A DNA stretch of 64,000 nucleotides, taken from positions 1,867,183-1,931,182 of the forward strand of contig NZ_CP007452.1 in NCBI RefSeq assembly GCF_000597865.1, in the 5' to 3' direction. This DNA comes from Peptoclostridium acidaminophilum DSM 3953 (GTDB taxonomy: Bacteria; Bacillota; Clostridia; Peptostreptococcales; Peptostreptococcaceae). Shown here piece after piece: positions 33,847 to 43,233 of the stretch. How positions within the stretch are numbered: position 1 is the first letter of the stretch; the number at the start of each line of letters is the position of its first letter. The position numbers were made by a program, and so were the translations under genes. Below the pieces are notes generated by a model. That model searched no databases and was not told the DNA's origin. It saw only the letters and a list, made by a program, of their open reading frames with translations.

Positions 33847-34626
33847 TCACCAATCCTTGCTTCCTTGGCTCATATGTCTCATGGCATCCAAAAAACCCAT
33901 TTCTGATTTATACAGGCTGCGCTTTCTAATTGCAAACTGAGCATTTATGAGGCACGACAATCTTTTAGAAAGCGCCTTGTGCAGCACGCCCCTGTCATAG
34001 AAATATTTTTCGTTATATCCTTTGAACCATGTAGATTCCTCTTGCTTTACAGTACCAATCCTGGCCGGATTAGAATATATTTTCAAGCCTTTTTTCAAGC
34101 AATCAGCTATAAAAATCGTGTCCTCGCCGCAGCCAAACTGAGCTCCGCCTCCAAACAGCAACGAAAAATAGATGTTTGCCTTTATGACGCTCTCTCTCCT
34201 AAATGCAAGCCTGTACGTCCCGTATCTCATGAAATTTGTAAAATTTACCTGGGCTTGCCCTTTTATAGTCGAGTCGTCCTTCCTATCTTTATTCAAAGTG
34301 GGCAGATTGAATATTATCATGTCGGCTTGCGGGGTTTTTTCAAAAGCATCAAGCACCGTCTTGGCATAGTCATCGTCATATACAACATCGTCATCGGCTA
34401 TAAGGCATATTTCTGCCCTGGCTCTCATCAAGGCGCTGTTTCTGCTGAGTCCGACACCTCTTTCATTGAATGAGTACATCCTGACCCTCTTGACGCCGTC
34501 ATCCTGCTCTATATATTCATTCCTTGCACACTGGTTTATTATTATCGCGTCAGTTCTGATATTCATCCTTTGCACAATTCCCAGGTCAGACTGGTGCATA
34601 GTCGAAACCAACACTTCCAAAGTCAT
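33847..34626 (-). CDS. Glycosyltransferase family 2-like protein
   Basis: A 259-residue GT-A-like protein. TLEVLVSTMHQSDLGIVQRM opens the fold, and YSFNERGVGLSRNSALMRA (about 52-70) and the DxD CLIADDDVVYDDDYA (about 75-89) match the family, with QFGCGEDTIFIADCLKKG (about 166-183) as the catalytic-base region. The frame is open to 34725, but a terminator (34652-34674) lies inside that extension, so ATG 34626 (after GGGGTGGGATTG) is the start. It appears to be a one-gene unit between two terminators. The sugar is unknown. Confidence 0.85.
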   Translation of the reverse strand: MTLEVLVSTMHQSDLGIVQRMNIRTDAIIINQCARNEYIEQDDGVKRVRMYSFNERGVGLSRNSALMRARAEICLIADDDVVYDDDYAKTVLDAFEKTPQADMIIFNLPTLNKDRKDDSTIKGQAQVNFTNFMRYGTYRLAFRRESVIKANIYFSLLFGGGAQFGCGEDTIFIADCLKKGLKIYSNPARIGTVKQEESTWFKGYNEKYFYDRGVLHKALSKRLSCLINAQFAIRKRSLYKSEMGFLDAMRHMSQGSKDW

Positions 34627-34651
34627 CAATCCCACCCCGCATTCTAAGAAA

Positions 34652-34674
34652 GGAGCCTGTCTCACGAGGGCTCC
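34652..34674 (-). terminator. Terminator after the GT2 at 34697
   Basis: GGAGCC and GGCTCC arms with an 11 nt loop, followed on the minus strand by TTTCTTAG. It lies in the gap between two GT genes. Confidence 0.6.
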
Positions 34675-34696
34675 CTTTATTTTTATGTCCTGCATT

Positions 34697-35689
34697 TTAA
34701 TGAAAGAATCGTATAACAGCTTCATGAAAACGGCTTAAATATTTATATCCAGCAATGCTAAACATAGCCAGCACAGCAGCAAACTTTCCCTTTATTGGCA
34801 GTTCCCGGGTTTTTAGCATATATGTGATTTTTTTCTTCATATCCTTTTGCAGAATCCTTATATCCGCAATATTTTTTGCCGAAATATTCTTACTTGCTTC
34901 TCGCAGCAGCCTATAGCTCGACAATGCCGACCTTCGCCTTATTACAGGGACAAGCTGCGGGTAAATTCCTCCTACTGCTGCTTCCAGTCTCTGGTGAGCC
35001 GTTACAAGGGATATATTCTTTGTATTAAAGGGCTTCCTTGTAGCGCTTTCATCATTCTTAATTACATGATACTTTGGAATTTGAGAATACACTATTTTTT
35101 CGCTGCAAATTATAAATCTGCAAAGCCACAGCATGTCTTCACCAATTGCAATATCCTCATCAAACTCAATGCCATTTTTCTTGTAAATATCAATCCTGTA
35201 TATCTTGTTGTATACAGACGAATCAAAGCAAAATTCCTTTAGCTCCAGACTCTTCTCTATTGCAGACTCCTGGGTAATAATTTCAGGCGGACGCTCCATA
35301 TCCAAATCCGGATCCTCCTTATCATTAAGATAATAACCGCAGGCTGCCATATCAGCCCCGTTTTCCTCCAGCAAGCCTGACAGAAACGAAAACATATCTT
35401 TTTCAATCCAGTCGTCTCCATCCACAAAACCTATATATTCGCCCTGACATTCCTTAAGGCCCGCATTTCTTGCAGCCGAAACTCCTTGGTTGGTTTGATG
35501 AAGAACCTTTATGCGTTTGTCTCTTGACTCGTACTCGTCGCATATTGCTCCGCTGCCGTCTGTAGAACCGTCATCAACCAATATGATTTCCAGATTCTCA
35601 TATGTCTGATTAACAATGCTGTCCAGACATCTCCGCAGATATTTTTCATTGGAGAATATGGGAACTACAACACTTATAATCGCTTCCAT
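34697..35689 (-). CDS. Glycosyltransferase family 2 (paralog A)
   Basis: 330-residue GT2 enzyme with ISVVVPIFSNEKYLRRCLDS (about 5-24), IILVDDGSTDGSG (about 35-47), QGVSAARNAGL (about 74-84), DxD in GFVDGDDWIEKDM (about 94-106) and the later IGEDMLWLCRF catalytic region (about 190-200). ATG 35689 precedes the fold. It is closely related to the frameshifted gene 35728-36728 and to 47201-48205, so gene duplication inside the island is clear. The sugar is unknown. Confidence 0.92.
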   Translation of the reverse strand: MEAIISVVVPIFSNEKYLRRCLDSIVNQTYENLEIILVDDGSTDGSGAICDEYESRDKRIKVLHQTNQGVSAARNAGLKECQGEYIGFVDGDDWIEKDMFSFLSGLLEENGADMAACGYYLNDKEDPDLDMERPPEIITQESAIEKSLELKEFCFDSSVYNKIYRIDIYKKNGIEFDEDIAIGEDMLWLCRFIICSEKIVYSQIPKYHVIKNDESATRKPFNTKNISLVTAHQRLEAAVGGIYPQLVPVIRRRSALSSYRLLREASKNISAKNIADIRILQKDMKKKITYMLKTRELPIKGKFAAVLAMFSIAGYKYLSRFHEAVIRFFH

Positions 35690-35727
35690 AAACTCACCTC
35701 TTATAATCACCGCTAAAGCGCATTACC

Positions 35728-36728
35728 TTATAGCTTCCAACTAAAAAGTCTTAGCGCAACTTCATTTATCATATCGGCATATCTATATAGCGTCAGGTTG
35801 ACCGCAATCAGGATAAGGCCTGCCTTATTTTTCGTCGATACGTCTTTGCATTTCAACACGTATGCAAGATTTTTCTTTATATTGTTCTGCAATATCCTTA
35901 TCGCCTCAGCTTCATGCGAAGGTTTATTTGCATAGGCTTCACACAGCAGCCTGTAGCTCGACATCGCCGACCTTTGCCTTATTACGGGAATGAGCCTGGG
36001 ATATTTTTCCCTCACCAGGTCTTCCAGCTTTTGATGCGCCCTTACTAGCGATGCCTTCTTAGAATTGAAAGGCTTCCTCGTTGCACTCATATCGTTAGTG
36101 ACAACATGATACTTGGGTATGCTGGAGTAGACAACTCCATTACTGCTTGTTATGCATTGACACAAGCACAGCATGTCCTCACCAATAGTTATTTCCTCGT
36201 CAAATTCAATTCCGTTTTTTTGAAAATATCACTCCTGAACAGCTTGTTGAATACGCCTGAGTCAAAGCAAAACTCCTTCAGCTCCAAGCTCATTCTTATG
36301 GCCGTTTCATTGTCCAGGCATTGCGGCTTGGCCTCTATGTCCAATTTTGGGTCAGATTCGTTGTTGACATAATAGCCACAGGCGGCTATTCCTCCATCGT
36401 TTCCTTCCAGTATCTCAACCAGATATGAAAGCATGTCCCTTTCAATCCAGTCATCGCCGTCTATAAAAGCCACATACTGGCCTCTTGACATTTTAAGGCC
36501 TGTATTCCTGGCTGCGGAAACCCCCTTGTTCCTTTGATGAACGACCCTAATGCGATTGTCCCTTGATGCATATTCCTCACATATTTCCCCGCTGCCATCA
36601 TTAGAGCCGTCATCAATCAATACTATGTCCAGACTGCCGTAGGTCTGATTGACTATGCTGTCAAGACACCTGCCGATAAATTTTTCTACATTATATACCG
36701 GAATAATAACACTAATGACCGGATCCAT
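35728..36728 (-). pseudogene. Glycosyltransferase family 2 (paralog B), frameshifted at an A7 run
   Basis: From ATG 36728 (after AGAGGTGG) the frame reads a normal GT2 N-terminus: ISVIIPVYNVEKFIGRCLDS, VLIDDGSNDGSG, AFIDGDDWIERDM. After SDIFKK it shifts into TELNLTRK-stop. Adding one base at the + strand T7 run (36215-36221) restores NGIEFDEEITIGEDMLCLC and the whole C-terminus to 35728, giving 333 residues, as in paralogs A and C. The A run has seven bases where eight are needed. Possible reasons are phase variation, recent decay, frameshifting or a sequencing error. The stop lies just before the region upstream of paralog A. Confidence 0.85.
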
Positions 36729-36761
36729 AAAACCACCTCTCAGAGCCAATTTACAGGCCCC

Positions 36762-37922
36762 CTATACTATATTGAAACGCTCAACTATTTTCTTCGAAAA
36801 CTCCCCTTGGGTGTCCTGATTTACCAGCTTGTTAACCTCCAGTCTGCTCGCTGCATATTCGTCCCTGGATTCCGCGATATCCGATATAAAACCCTTAATA
36901 TCCTCGAACGACATCATGTGCCTGCCCGGCATGAATTCCAGAATGTTGTCAACAAGATATCCCGCCTTGTATTCGTATATATCATCAACCGTGAAAGCTA
37001 TCGGCCTGTTTTTCAGCAGATAATCGAAATAAACCGACGAAACATCTGTTATCAGCCCATCCGTTTCCCCAAGAAGCGAATAGAGCTGCACCCCTTTATC
37101 GCTCAAATCCTTGTTTGTAAGAAAAAGAATGTTAGGATTCGAATGGATTTTTAAGTTTTCAAGATTTTGTGCCGGATGGAACTTTATAACAAGCAGCATG
37201 TTATTTTCCCTTAAAATTCCGGTCAGCTCTTCCAGTTCCTCCTGAGTGGACACTATTGGTATACCTGTCTTCGAAGTCCTGTTGTCTTTATAATGCTCCT
37301 GCCCCGTCATATGAGTTCTGTATGTAGGCATCCACAATATGCTTTTGCTGTACTTCCTGCCCGCCAATTGCTCCACAGCATTGCTTTCCGTGAAAAGCAA
37401 GTCGTTTCTTGGACTGCCCATAGCCAGCAGTTGCTCCGCCTTACACTTACCGCTATCAACATACGCCTTCTTGAAAGTATCGCTGCTGTATAGCACATAG
37501 TCAAAATTAGTACCCAGATCGCAGGCTGCATTTTTGGGGCCCGTGCCGTGCCAAAGATTCACGAACAGCTCCCCCTTATTGAGCTTGTAAGAAGGTCTTC
37601 TGTGGGAGTAGAATGCGAATCTTGCAACGGCTACATAATAGTAGTATATGATTTTCTCCGCCCAATTCAGCATGACTTTCTCGTCTTCTGAGTCCACCTT
37701 TATGAATTTCACTCTGCTCCCATACTTTCCTTTGAAATCCGAAGGGTGCTCAACAAGCCATACCATCTTATATTTTTTATCAAGTCCTTTGCTCATCATA
37801 TAATCAAACAAAGACCTGGAATTGTCGCAGAAATCACTGTGACTCTCAAAAATGATGACATTCTGAAGAGGCACAAGCTTCACCAGCGGTTTAAGCCATT
37901 TTTTAAGTGTTTTCTCTATCAT
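36762..37922 (-). CDS. CDP-glycerol glycerophosphotransferase-like protein (TagB/TarF family)
   Basis: Transfers glycerol phosphate (or ribitol phosphate) units from the CDP donor, as in teichoic-acid and some capsule synthesis; peripheral membrane protein. The 386 residues show VNLWHGTGPKNAACDLG (about 121-137, catalytic His), WMPTYRTHMTGQ (about 196-207), LLVIKFHPAQNLEN (about 241-254, second His) and LITDVSSVYFDYLLKNRP (about 288-305). ATG 37922 follows AAGGAGACGAG and overlaps the flippase stop. With three TarI-like cytidylyltransferases further up, a polyol-phosphate polymer or substituent is likely. Confidence 0.9.
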   Translation of the reverse strand: MIEKTLKKWLKPLVKLVPLQNVIIFESHSDFCDNSRSLFDYMMSKGLDKKYKMVWLVEHPSDFKGKYGSRVKFIKVDSEDEKVMLNWAEKIIYYYYVAVARFAFYSHRRPSYKLNKGELFVNLWHGTGPKNAACDLGTNFDYVLYSSDTFKKAYVDSGKCKAEQLLAMGSPRNDLLFTESNAVEQLAGRKYSKSILWMPTYRTHMTGQEHYKDNRTSKTGIPIVSTQEELEELTGILRENNMLLVIKFHPAQNLENLKIHSNPNILFLTNKDLSDKGVQLYSLLGETDGLITDVSSVYFDYLLKNRPIAFTVDDIYEYKAGYLVDNILEFMPGRHMMSFEDIKGFISDIAESRDEYAASRLEVNKLVNQDTQGEFSKKIVERFNIV

Positions 37923-39451
37923 CTCGTCTCCTTCTTCCACACAGCGTTTTTGATGGGTGATGCCACTAGGTTCTTTTCATAATCATTCATACCCATAATC
38001 CATACGGTAAAAATAAAAACACCTGCAAAAAGCAAGCCCTTGATGAACATTCCTCCCAATCCTTCTGGCAAGGGAAGATTGCTGTGGGGCGAGCATATTA
38101 TAAAGCTCACCACCGCAGGTACCGAAAGCTTGCCTATGTTAGCCCAATATCTTGGAATATCCAGACCGATCTTTCTTTTGTAGTATATATTCATGATAAT
38201 AATCTGGCCTAATACGCAACCTAAAGCCGTTGCCGATGCACAACCTATTACGCCATAAGGCTTTACCAAAGCTATGCTGAGCACCACATTAAATATTGCT
38301 ATAAAAAGATATATAATCGACCTGAAAGCATGCTTATTTTTTGCCTGCAGTATGCTTATGCCCACGTTCTGGCTCAATGGAATTATAGACGGTATCATTG
38401 TGATTAGGGCCACATAGTACGCGTTCTCATAACCTTCCCCAGCCCATATCGCTATGAATTCCTTTCCGAACAGAGCAAAACCACTTAATACAAAGGAAAG
38501 TGCCAGAAATTGAATTCTGCCAACCTTAATGAACGTATCCGAAAGCAGTCCTCCCTGGGCATCCTTGACATCCAGCTCCACAACCCTTGGCAGGAACACC
38601 CCTGATATAGATGTAGATATTTGAACGTAATAATTAAAGAACTGAGCACCTATTGTGTACACGGCCACAGCTGCAGTCCCCACATACATCCCCAGAATCA
38701 GCTGGTCAGTCGCCCAGTATAGCCTGTCAATTATTATGTTTAAAAAAACAAAAAACGAATACGCCCCGATGCCTTTCAGCAGTTGCATGTCGAATTTTGA
38801 AGCTGATATCCTCTTGTTGAGCACCTTATAGAAATACATGACGTTAAGTAGGCTAAAAATCATTCCGATTACTGCCCCAGCCAGGATAATGCCTACAGAC
38901 CTATATCCGAAAATAAGTATAGTAACCATTATAAGCGGGGTCATGCATATCCTTGCTATGCTGGCTGTTTTTAAGAATATAAACCTCTCATAGGCCTGTA
39001 TTATCCCTGCAAACACGCCTAGTGGAAACGAAAGCGATATGTTTATCACAGCTATAAGCATCAGTGTCTTTGCCGTTGCCAGCTCCCTTTGTGTAAGCGA
39101 CTGCGAAAAAATATTGTCGATATTCAGAATAAGAACAAAACCGATTGCAAATGCTACTATTCCTATGATTGAGTACATAACAAAGAACATGAAGTGAAGC
39201 GACTTTTCTTTTTCAAAATCATTTTCAGCTTTGTATTTCGCCGTATACCTGACAATGGCGTTTTCAAATCCGAAATCGAGTATCGCCAGATTCGCCACAA
39301 CAGAGTTGACAAGCGAAAACAGCCCGTACTCAGCCTGCCCGAGTTTTCTAAGCATGAAAGGAGTATAGACAAGCGATATTGCCACGCTTAGAAATAAAGC
39401 CGCATATGAAAGTATAACGCCTATTTTGATTTGACTTTTTCCTTTTTCCAT
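37919..39451 (-). CDS. Wzx-type polysaccharide flippase (second)
   Basis: 510-residue membrane protein with about 12-14 helices of the polysaccharide biosynthesis flippase family: LSVAISLVYTPFMLRKLGQA (about 19-38) and EYGLFSLVNSVVANLAILDF (about 40-59) open it in the usual way. ATG 39451 follows GAGGCGCATATT. It is coupled to the glycerophosphotransferase gene by a 4-nt overlap. It differs in sequence from the flippase at 22623-24101, so the two likely move different lipid-linked units. Confidence 0.88.
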   Translation of the reverse strand: MEKGKSQIKIGVILSYAALFLSVAISLVYTPFMLRKLGQAEYGLFSLVNSVVANLAILDFGFENAIVRYTAKYKAENDFEKEKSLHFMFFVMYSIIGIVAFAIGFVLILNIDNIFSQSLTQRELATAKTLMLIAVINISLSFPLGVFAGIIQAYERFIFLKTASIARICMTPLIMVTILIFGYRSVGIILAGAVIGMIFSLLNVMYFYKVLNKRISASKFDMQLLKGIGAYSFFVFLNIIIDRLYWATDQLILGMYVGTAAVAVYTIGAQFFNYYVQISTSISGVFLPRVVELDVKDAQGGLLSDTFIKVGRIQFLALSFVLSGFALFGKEFIAIWAGEGYENAYYVALITMIPSIIPLSQNVGISILQAKNKHAFRSIIYLFIAIFNVVLSIALVKPYGVIGCASATALGCVLGQIIIMNIYYKRKIGLDIPRYWANIGKLSVPAVVSFIICSPHSNLPLPEGLGGMFIKGLLFAGVFIFTVWIMGMNDYEKNLVASPIKNAVWKKETR

Positions 39452-39474
39452 AATATGCGCCTCTTTTTTCAATT

Positions 39475-40536
39475 TTATTTATACCCCGAGACCTCTTTAA
39501 AAATATTAAGCGTCTTTGAAATGCCGTCTTTTATGTGGGTTCTGGCCGTCCACCCCAGGGCTTCCAGCTTGGAGCTGTCTAGAACCTGCCTCACAACAGG
39601 TGTATAGCCTGTTTTTTCAAGCTCGCTAGGCTCTGAAACTACTAGCTTTGTTTTCCCGCACTTGGCAACCAGCCTGGCCATGTCCCTTACGGATATGACC
39701 GACTTCCTGTCAGATACATTGTAAGCATCGCAGCACTTGCCCGAGAACATTATAGTAAGTATGGCCGACGCCGCATCCACAACATAGCAGTAGCCTCTGA
39801 CCTGAGTTCCCTGACTTTTCATTACAATGTCCCTTCCTGCGGCCGCATCCCTTATAAAGGACGCTATAGCTCTGCTGTCCGTATTTTTCATATTGGGACC
39901 ATATACATGGCTTAGCCGAGCGACTACAACATCCACATCATACTGGCTGGCAAAGCTTACGCACAGAGTCTCGGCCGCTCGCTTGCTGCTCGGATAACAC
40001 GAGCGTACATCCATAGGGTCGACATGGCCGCTGTAAGCCTCCGCAAACGGTGCCATGCTCCCAGACATCTCTCCATACACCTCTCCCGACGATATGAACA
40101 GGACTCTACAGCAATTGTTTTTTCTGGCAAACTGCAGGATATTATGCATCCCATAAAAATTCGTCATCATGGTTCCCACAGGATCATTTGCAAACACCAC
40201 CGGATGCGCATGGCTGGCTCCGTGTATTATATAGTCTACCCCTGCATCCAGGTTGATTTCATCGCAGACATCCTGGTTTACTACATTAAAAAGCCCTGAA
40301 CTAAAATAGGATGGGAATCGGTTTTTTGAAGCCTCCCACCCCCTGCAAAGCGCATATACATTTATATCGTCACCAAAATGCTCGTTCCGGTACATTATGA
40401 TGTCAACCAAACACGAGCATATTAAGCCGCACGCGCCTGTAATCAGTATGCTCTTTCCCTTTAGCTTGTCCCATTGCAGAATGGAACGACTTGCGGCATC
40501 TAAATCTTCCATATAAATGGAGCTATTAAGCAGCAC
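39475..40536 (-). CDS. NAD-dependent epimerase/dehydratase (extended SDR)
   Basis: 353-residue SDR enzyme. The nucleotide loop is altered: SILITGACGLICSCLVD (about 29-45) where TGxxGxxG would be usual. The catalytic Ser/Tyr/Lys set appears to be present in LFISSGEVYGE (about 145-155) and SCYPSSKRAAE (about 183-193), and RLSHVYGPNM and GQ.RGYCYVVDAA follow. It probably epimerises, dehydrates or reduces an NDP-sugar. It sits directly after the first TarI-like gene, so it may act on its CDP-linked or upstream product. Start is GTG 40536; ATG 40512 is possible. Confidence 0.82.
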   Translation of the reverse strand: MLLNSSIYMEDLDAASRSILQWDKLKGKSILITGACGLICSCLVDIIMYRNEHFGDDINVYALCRGWEASKNRFPSYFSSGLFNVVNQDVCDEINLDAGVDYIIHGASHAHPVVFANDPVGTMMTNFYGMHNILQFARKNNCCRVLFISSGEVYGEMSGSMAPFAEAYSGHVDPMDVRSCYPSSKRAAETLCVSFASQYDVDVVVARLSHVYGPNMKNTDSRAIASFIRDAAAGRDIVMKSQGTQVRGYCYVVDAASAILTIMFSGKCCDAYNVSDRKSVISVRDMARLVAKCGKTKLVVSEPSELEKTGYTPVVRQVLDSSKLEALGWTARTHIKDGISKTLNIFKEVSGYK

Positions 40537-40569
40537 TCTTCATTCCCCGTTTCGTAACAAAATATCTCT

Positions 40570-41280
40570 TTAAAGCTTCAAATCATTCCTAATAGAATGC
40601 CGCAGCGCCTCGAATATTTCAAGATCATCAACCGTTGTAATCTTAATATTCTTTTCGGACCCTGCCGAAAAATATATCCGCTCTCCAAGCTCTGCAAGAA
40701 GATCGCAGGACGCCCCCATATTCTCTATTCCTCTCTTTCCCGCCTCCTCGTGTGCCCAAAGAAGCTTTGACAGCTTGTACGCCTGGGGAGTCTGTGTCCT
40801 AAGGAGCTGGTCTCTAGGTATTGTTGTAAGCGACGAAATCTTGTCTTCGCACTTGAATACAACCTCGACGCAGGGTATGGCCGCAACGGCGTTGCCGTAG
40901 AGCTCATACTTTACAAGGCAGTCAGCTATTATTTCGTGAGACACCATAGGCCTGTTGCCATCATGTATTATTACTGTATCGTTAGGGCTGCACTCATCCG
41001 CAAGCTTCAAAAGGCCCTTCTTTATGGACTCCTGCCCCGTCTCTCCGCCTGAGACAACCCATCTTAGCTTGCTTATGTCAAACTGCTTGGCGTACGCCTT
41101 TAGTATGTCATGCCATCCGTCCAGGCATACTACTATAATAGCGTCTATGTTGGGATGTTTTTCGAAAGCCTGCATCGTATAAACGATTATAGGTATGTTT
41201 TCTACGTGCACAAACTGTTTTGGCACATTCTGATGCATCCTCGTGCCAGAACCGGCAGCAGTAAGCAACGCTATGTTCAA
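40570..41280 (-). CDS. IspD/TarI-like cytidylyltransferase (copy 1)
   Basis: Couples CTP with a phosphorylated polyol or sugar to give a CDP donor. The 236 residues show the family loop LLTAAGSGTRMHQNVPKQF (about 5-23), [29 protein letters not shown] (about 103-112), RTQTPQAYK (about 155-163) and KNIKITTVDDLE (about 211-222). Start is TTG 41280 after GGAGGTGG. IspD (MEP pathway) is the older-named relative, but three copies inside a glycan island with a TagB-like transferase point to TarI-type use. It is followed by the SDR gene. Confidence 0.88.
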   Translation of the reverse strand: MNIALLTAAGSGTRMHQNVPKQFVHVENIPIIVYTMQAFEKHPNIDAIIVVCLDGWHDILKAYAKQFDISKLRWVVSGGETGQESIKKGLLKLADECSPNDTVIIHDGNRPMVSHEIIADCLVKYELYGNAVAAIPCVEVVFKCEDKISSLTTIPRDQLLRTQTPQAYKLSKLLWAHEEAGKRGIENMGASCDLLAELGERIYFSAGSEKNIKITTVDDLEIFEALRHSIRNDLKL

Positions 41281-41299
41281 TTTGACCCACCTCCGCTTT

Positions 41300-42310
41300 T
41301 TACTCGTATCCGTTAGGATTCCTGCTCTGCCATTTCCACGAATCTCTGCACATGTCGTTTATGCTTTTTTGAGCCTTCCAGCCGAGCTCTCTAAATGCCT
41401 TCGAGGCATCGGCATAGCACTCGGCAACATCTCCGGGCCTTCTTCCGACAATAATGTGCGGAATCCGCCTTCCTGTGGAGCGCTCAAAGCTTTTTACAAC
41501 GTCCATTACGCTATACCCCTGCCCCGTTCCCAGGTTATACGTCTTGACCCCCTGTTCCTGCATTATCTTCTCAAGCGCGCTTATGTGCCCCTTCGCCAGA
41601 TCCACAACATGTATGTAGTCTCTGACTCCTGTGCCGTCATGTGTTTCATAGTCGCTGCCGAATATGCTGAGCTTATCCCTTTTTCCAACCGCTACCTGCG
41701 TTATGTAGGGCATTAGGTTGTTTGGTATTCCATTTGGGGCCTCGCCTATAATCCCACTTTCGTGGGCTCCGATAGGATTGAAGTACCTAAGCAGAGCTAT
41801 GCTCCATTGTTCATCGGACGCATGCACATCTCTTAGAATCTCCTCTATCATCAGCTTTGTGCGTCCGTAGGGATTTATTGCGCTTAGCGGCATATCCTCA
41901 GTCAAAGGCGATGCATTGTCTACTCCATATACGGTAGCCGACGAACTGAAAACCATCCTTTTCACTCCGTAGCTCTCCATAACTTCGCAAAGTATTACAG
42001 TGCCCGTGATGTTGTTGTGGTAGTATCTTAGCGGAACCTCGACAGACTCACCTACCGCCTTTAGCCCTGCAAAGTGAACTACTGCATCTATGCTGTTTTC
42101 GGCAAAAACTCTTTCCAGGCTTTCCCTGTCGCGAATGTCGGCTTCATAGCTCCTTAAAGCTCTGCCTGTTATTTTCTCCACGCGATCGAGGGCCTTGGAA
42201 TTGCTGTTTGAAAAGTTGTCTACAACAATCACATCATATCCCGAATTCAAGAGCTCCACACAAGTATGGCTACCTATATATCCTGCGCCGCCAGTCACCA
42301 ATACAGCCAT
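41300..42310 (-). CDS. galE: UDP-glucose 4-epimerase
   Basis: Interconverts UDP-glucose and UDP-galactose (some also act on the N-acetyl forms). 336 residues with VLVTGGAGYIGSHTCVELL (about 3-21), VVHFAGLKAVGESV (about 77-90), FSSSATVYG (about 120-128, Ser), NPYGRTKLMIEEIL (about 145-158, Tyr/Lys) and GTGVRDYIHVVDLAKGHI. ATG 42310 follows GGAGGTGTTAGGC; the next start overlaps the TarI-like stop by a few bases, so it is in the same unit. Confidence 0.95.
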   Translation of the reverse strand: MAVLVTGGAGYIGSHTCVELLNSGYDVIVVDNFSNSNSKALDRVEKITGRALRSYEADIRDRESLERVFAENSIDAVVHFAGLKAVGESVEVPLRYYHNNITGTVILCEVMESYGVKRMVFSSSATVYGVDNASPLTEDMPLSAINPYGRTKLMIEEILRDVHASDEQWSIALLRYFNPIGAHESGIIGEAPNGIPNNLMPYITQVAVGKRDKLSIFGSDYETHDGTGVRDYIHVVDLAKGHISALEKIMQEQGVKTYNLGTGQGYSVMDVVKSFERSTGRRIPHIIVGRRPGDVAECYADASKAFRELGWKAQKSINDMCRDSWKWQSRNPNGYE

Positions 42311-42324
42311 GCCTAACACCTCCA

Positions 42325-43041
42325 TCACTTAATCCAGTAGTCCTTTTTCGAATGCAGCAAAGCCTTGAACAATTCGATATCGTCAGGCGTTGTCAGTTTA
42401 ATATTCTTGTAAGAGCCAACTGCAAAATAAAGTGTCTCGCCCATGTCCACCATCATTGTGTTTACATAGGAAGCTCCGTATATTCCTATGCCACTTCTGA
42501 ATGCCTCCTCATAGGCTCCCAAGAGTTTACCGTATTTGTATGCCTGGGGTGTCTGGACGCATCTTGTCTTTTCCCGGGGTATGTACTGGGCTGTAGAAAT
42601 ATCGTCCTTGGCCTCAAATACGTGCTCATTATGGGGCAACGCCGTAACGCCGTTGCCGTACGTCCTGCATTTATCTATGCAGTCAGATATTATCAATTCA
42701 TCCACCATGGGTCTTATGCCGTCGTGAATCAATATAATGTCGTCTGGCGAACATTTGTCTATAAGGTTGTATACGCCGTTTCTTATGGACTCCTGAGCGC
42801 TAGCTCCTCCGGATGTTATCCACTTTAGCTTGTCTATCCCATGCTCCTCGGCATATGCCCTCAGCACCTCATGCCAGCCGTCGAGACATACCACTTCTAT
42901 TGCATCTATATCCGGGTGACGCTGAAAAACCTCCAGAGTATATATTATTATAGGCTTGTTATCTACATGCAGAAATTGCTTTGGGATGTCCTGGTGCATC
43001 CTCTGACCGCTTCCGCCAGCTATAATGACTGCTATGTTCAT
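42325..43041 (-). CDS. IspD/TarI-like cytidylyltransferase (copy 2)
   Basis: 238 residues, same family as 40570-41280 and closer to 48921-49631: [20 protein letters not shown] (about 5-24), [33 protein letters not shown] (about 102-113), QTPQAYKYGKLL (about 157-168) and [17 protein letters not shown] 43041 follows GGAGGGTTGAGA. It leads the unit with galE; the protease gene upstream ends in a terminator. The three copies may serve different polyol or sugar phosphates, or be redundant. Confidence 0.87.
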   Translation of the reverse strand: MNIAVIIAGGSGQRMHQDIPKQFLHVDNKPIIIYTLEVFQRHPDIDAIEVVCLDGWHEVLRAYAEEHGIDKLKWITSGGASAQESIRNGVYNLIDKCSPDDIILIHDGIRPMVDELIISDCIDKCRTYGNGVTALPHNEHVFEAKDDISTAQYIPREKTRCVQTPQAYKYGKLLGAYEEAFRSGIGIYGASYVNTMMVDMGETLYFAVGSYKNIKLTTPDDIELFKALLHSKKDYWIK

Positions 43042-43151
43042 TCTCAACCCTCCATCCTAATAGTCCATACAATACTTTTTTATTTATACCCACCTTGCAA
43101 TAATTTGAACCTTGCCTTTAGAGTCCGGGCTTATCTTTTTAAGGAAAAATA

Positions 43152-43198
43152 AAAGGACTCCGCGCGACGTGCCATTGGGCATCTTAGCAAAGTCCTTT
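43152..43198 (-). terminator. Terminator after the subtilisin-like protease
   Basis: Minus strand AAAGGACT and AGTCCTTTT arms around a long loop with an inner GCC/GGC stem, followed by ATTTTT. Confidence 0.65.
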
Positions 43199-43233
43199 GA
43201 ATAATTTGAATAATTTGACGGAATATACGAGAC

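Noticed and set aside
34626-34725. N-terminal extension of the GT at 33847
   Set aside because: The extension contains the terminator of the previous gene; ATG 34626 has a better ribosome site and family start.
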